This document shows, in pieces, positions 63,520 to 64,000 of a stretch of 64,000 nt of DNA. Numbering within the stretch: the stretch's first letter is position 1; each line of letters starts with the position of its first letter. The stretch comes from Jacaranda mimosifolia (lineage: Eukaryota; Streptophyta; Magnoliopsida; Lamiales; Bignoniaceae): positions 36,487,404 through 36,551,403 of the forward strand of contig CM032122.1 in assembly GCA_018894105.1 (NCBI GenBank). Reading direction: 5' to 3'. Under the pieces are notes generated by a model. That model was given only the letters and a program-made list of their open reading frames with translations. It did not search any database and was not told the DNA's origin. The position numbers and the translations under genes are program-made.

Positions 63520-64000
63520 AAACTTAATGAGCTCTATCAAAATAATCATTACCATATATATGCTTGTAAGGTGAAAAAATGTTAGTGAAATATGTAAAAA
63601 GAAACATGTGCGTTGCAAGTGTAGCGATGAAGGGGTGTGAATTTAGACAAAAAGTTTGTCATTATTTACTATATCTTGATGGGAGACTCTATTATATCTC
63701 ATGCTAATACTTAACCATTGTTGGATAATTATAGTTATTTAAAAATTATGACCCTTGAAAGTGGAAACCAAATGGTTGGCGTTTCAACAGAGAAGCTATC
63801 CAACAACTATCCTTGACATAGTAAATATCTGAGCTCTTGATATCTAAATTGCCAAAACAAACCAAAGAAGCTAGGGAAAATTCAGCAGGCAATTAAACTA
63901 ATGGCACTATCTATAGCTTGTGGCATTTCTATCATTGACATTCAAGTTTATATTACACAAAGAAGTTTCACCATAGGAGCCTAAAAAAATAGACTATTTG
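63520..64000. other. Intergenic DNA to the window edge
   Basis: I see no gene, RNA or repeat with defined ends in this stretch. Confidence 0.5.

Overview
This window is plant nuclear DNA, almost certainly from a eudicot. It is AT-rich, the host genes have many short GT-AG introns, the proteins are plant-type (CDC48, RRS1, NRT2), and it holds Ty3/gypsy, Ty1/copia, TRIM, Helitron and MITE elements. Nothing in it is prokaryotic. Species cannot be fixed from the sequence alone.

Layout. 1-2.5 kb is intergenic with a decayed LTR-like stretch. 2.94-13.56 kb is a full-length Tat-type Ty3/gypsy element on the minus strand. It has two LTRs, an exact 5-bp target duplication (CCTAG), a purine tract, dual RNase H domains and a multi-exon ORF antisense to gag-pol with its own TATA box. 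The element is dead: it has stops, frameshifts and substituted catalytic residues. It sits inside an older tandem duplication that may be part of a MITE. 14.24-19.39 kb is an intact nine-exon CDC48/p97 AAA-ATPase gene (805 aa). A small secreted-peptide gene with an IDA-like core lies at 21.3-21.7 kb (minus).

24.95-47.74 kb is one nested mobile block. The outer element is a Ty1/copia element on the minus strand, with LTRs at both ends, a PBS, a PPT and a 4/5-matching target duplication. Its leader is split by about 16 kb of Helitron-type DNA on the plus strand carrying Rep, Pif1-like helicase and RPA-like genes, all decayed. The Helitron N-terminal ORF is itself split by a 2.9-kb solo LTR with an exact CATAG duplication. 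MITE-like elements lie in and next to this block.

49.2-52.3 kb is an intact eight-exon RRS1 ribosome-biogenesis gene (321 aa). 54.2-56.0 and 59.3-61.2 kb are two NRT2 high-affinity nitrate transporter genes, a head-to-tail tandem pair on the minus strand with identical intron positions (527 and 530 aa). They differ in their regulatory tails, and a MITE-like insert sits directly upstream of the 54-56 kb copy. The last 3 kb is intergenic and holds a Tourist-like MITE and a tiny TRIM retrotransposon.

How the parts relate: the host genes are unrelated housekeeping genes (protein unfolding, ribosome assembly) plus a nitrate-uptake pair. Mobile elements fill the gaps and document at least three rounds of nested insertion. 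I did not see a wholly new defence-like or enzymatic system. The most unusual structures are the antisense gene in the gypsy element, the copia/Helitron/solo-LTR nest, and the regulatory divergence of the NRT2 pair.
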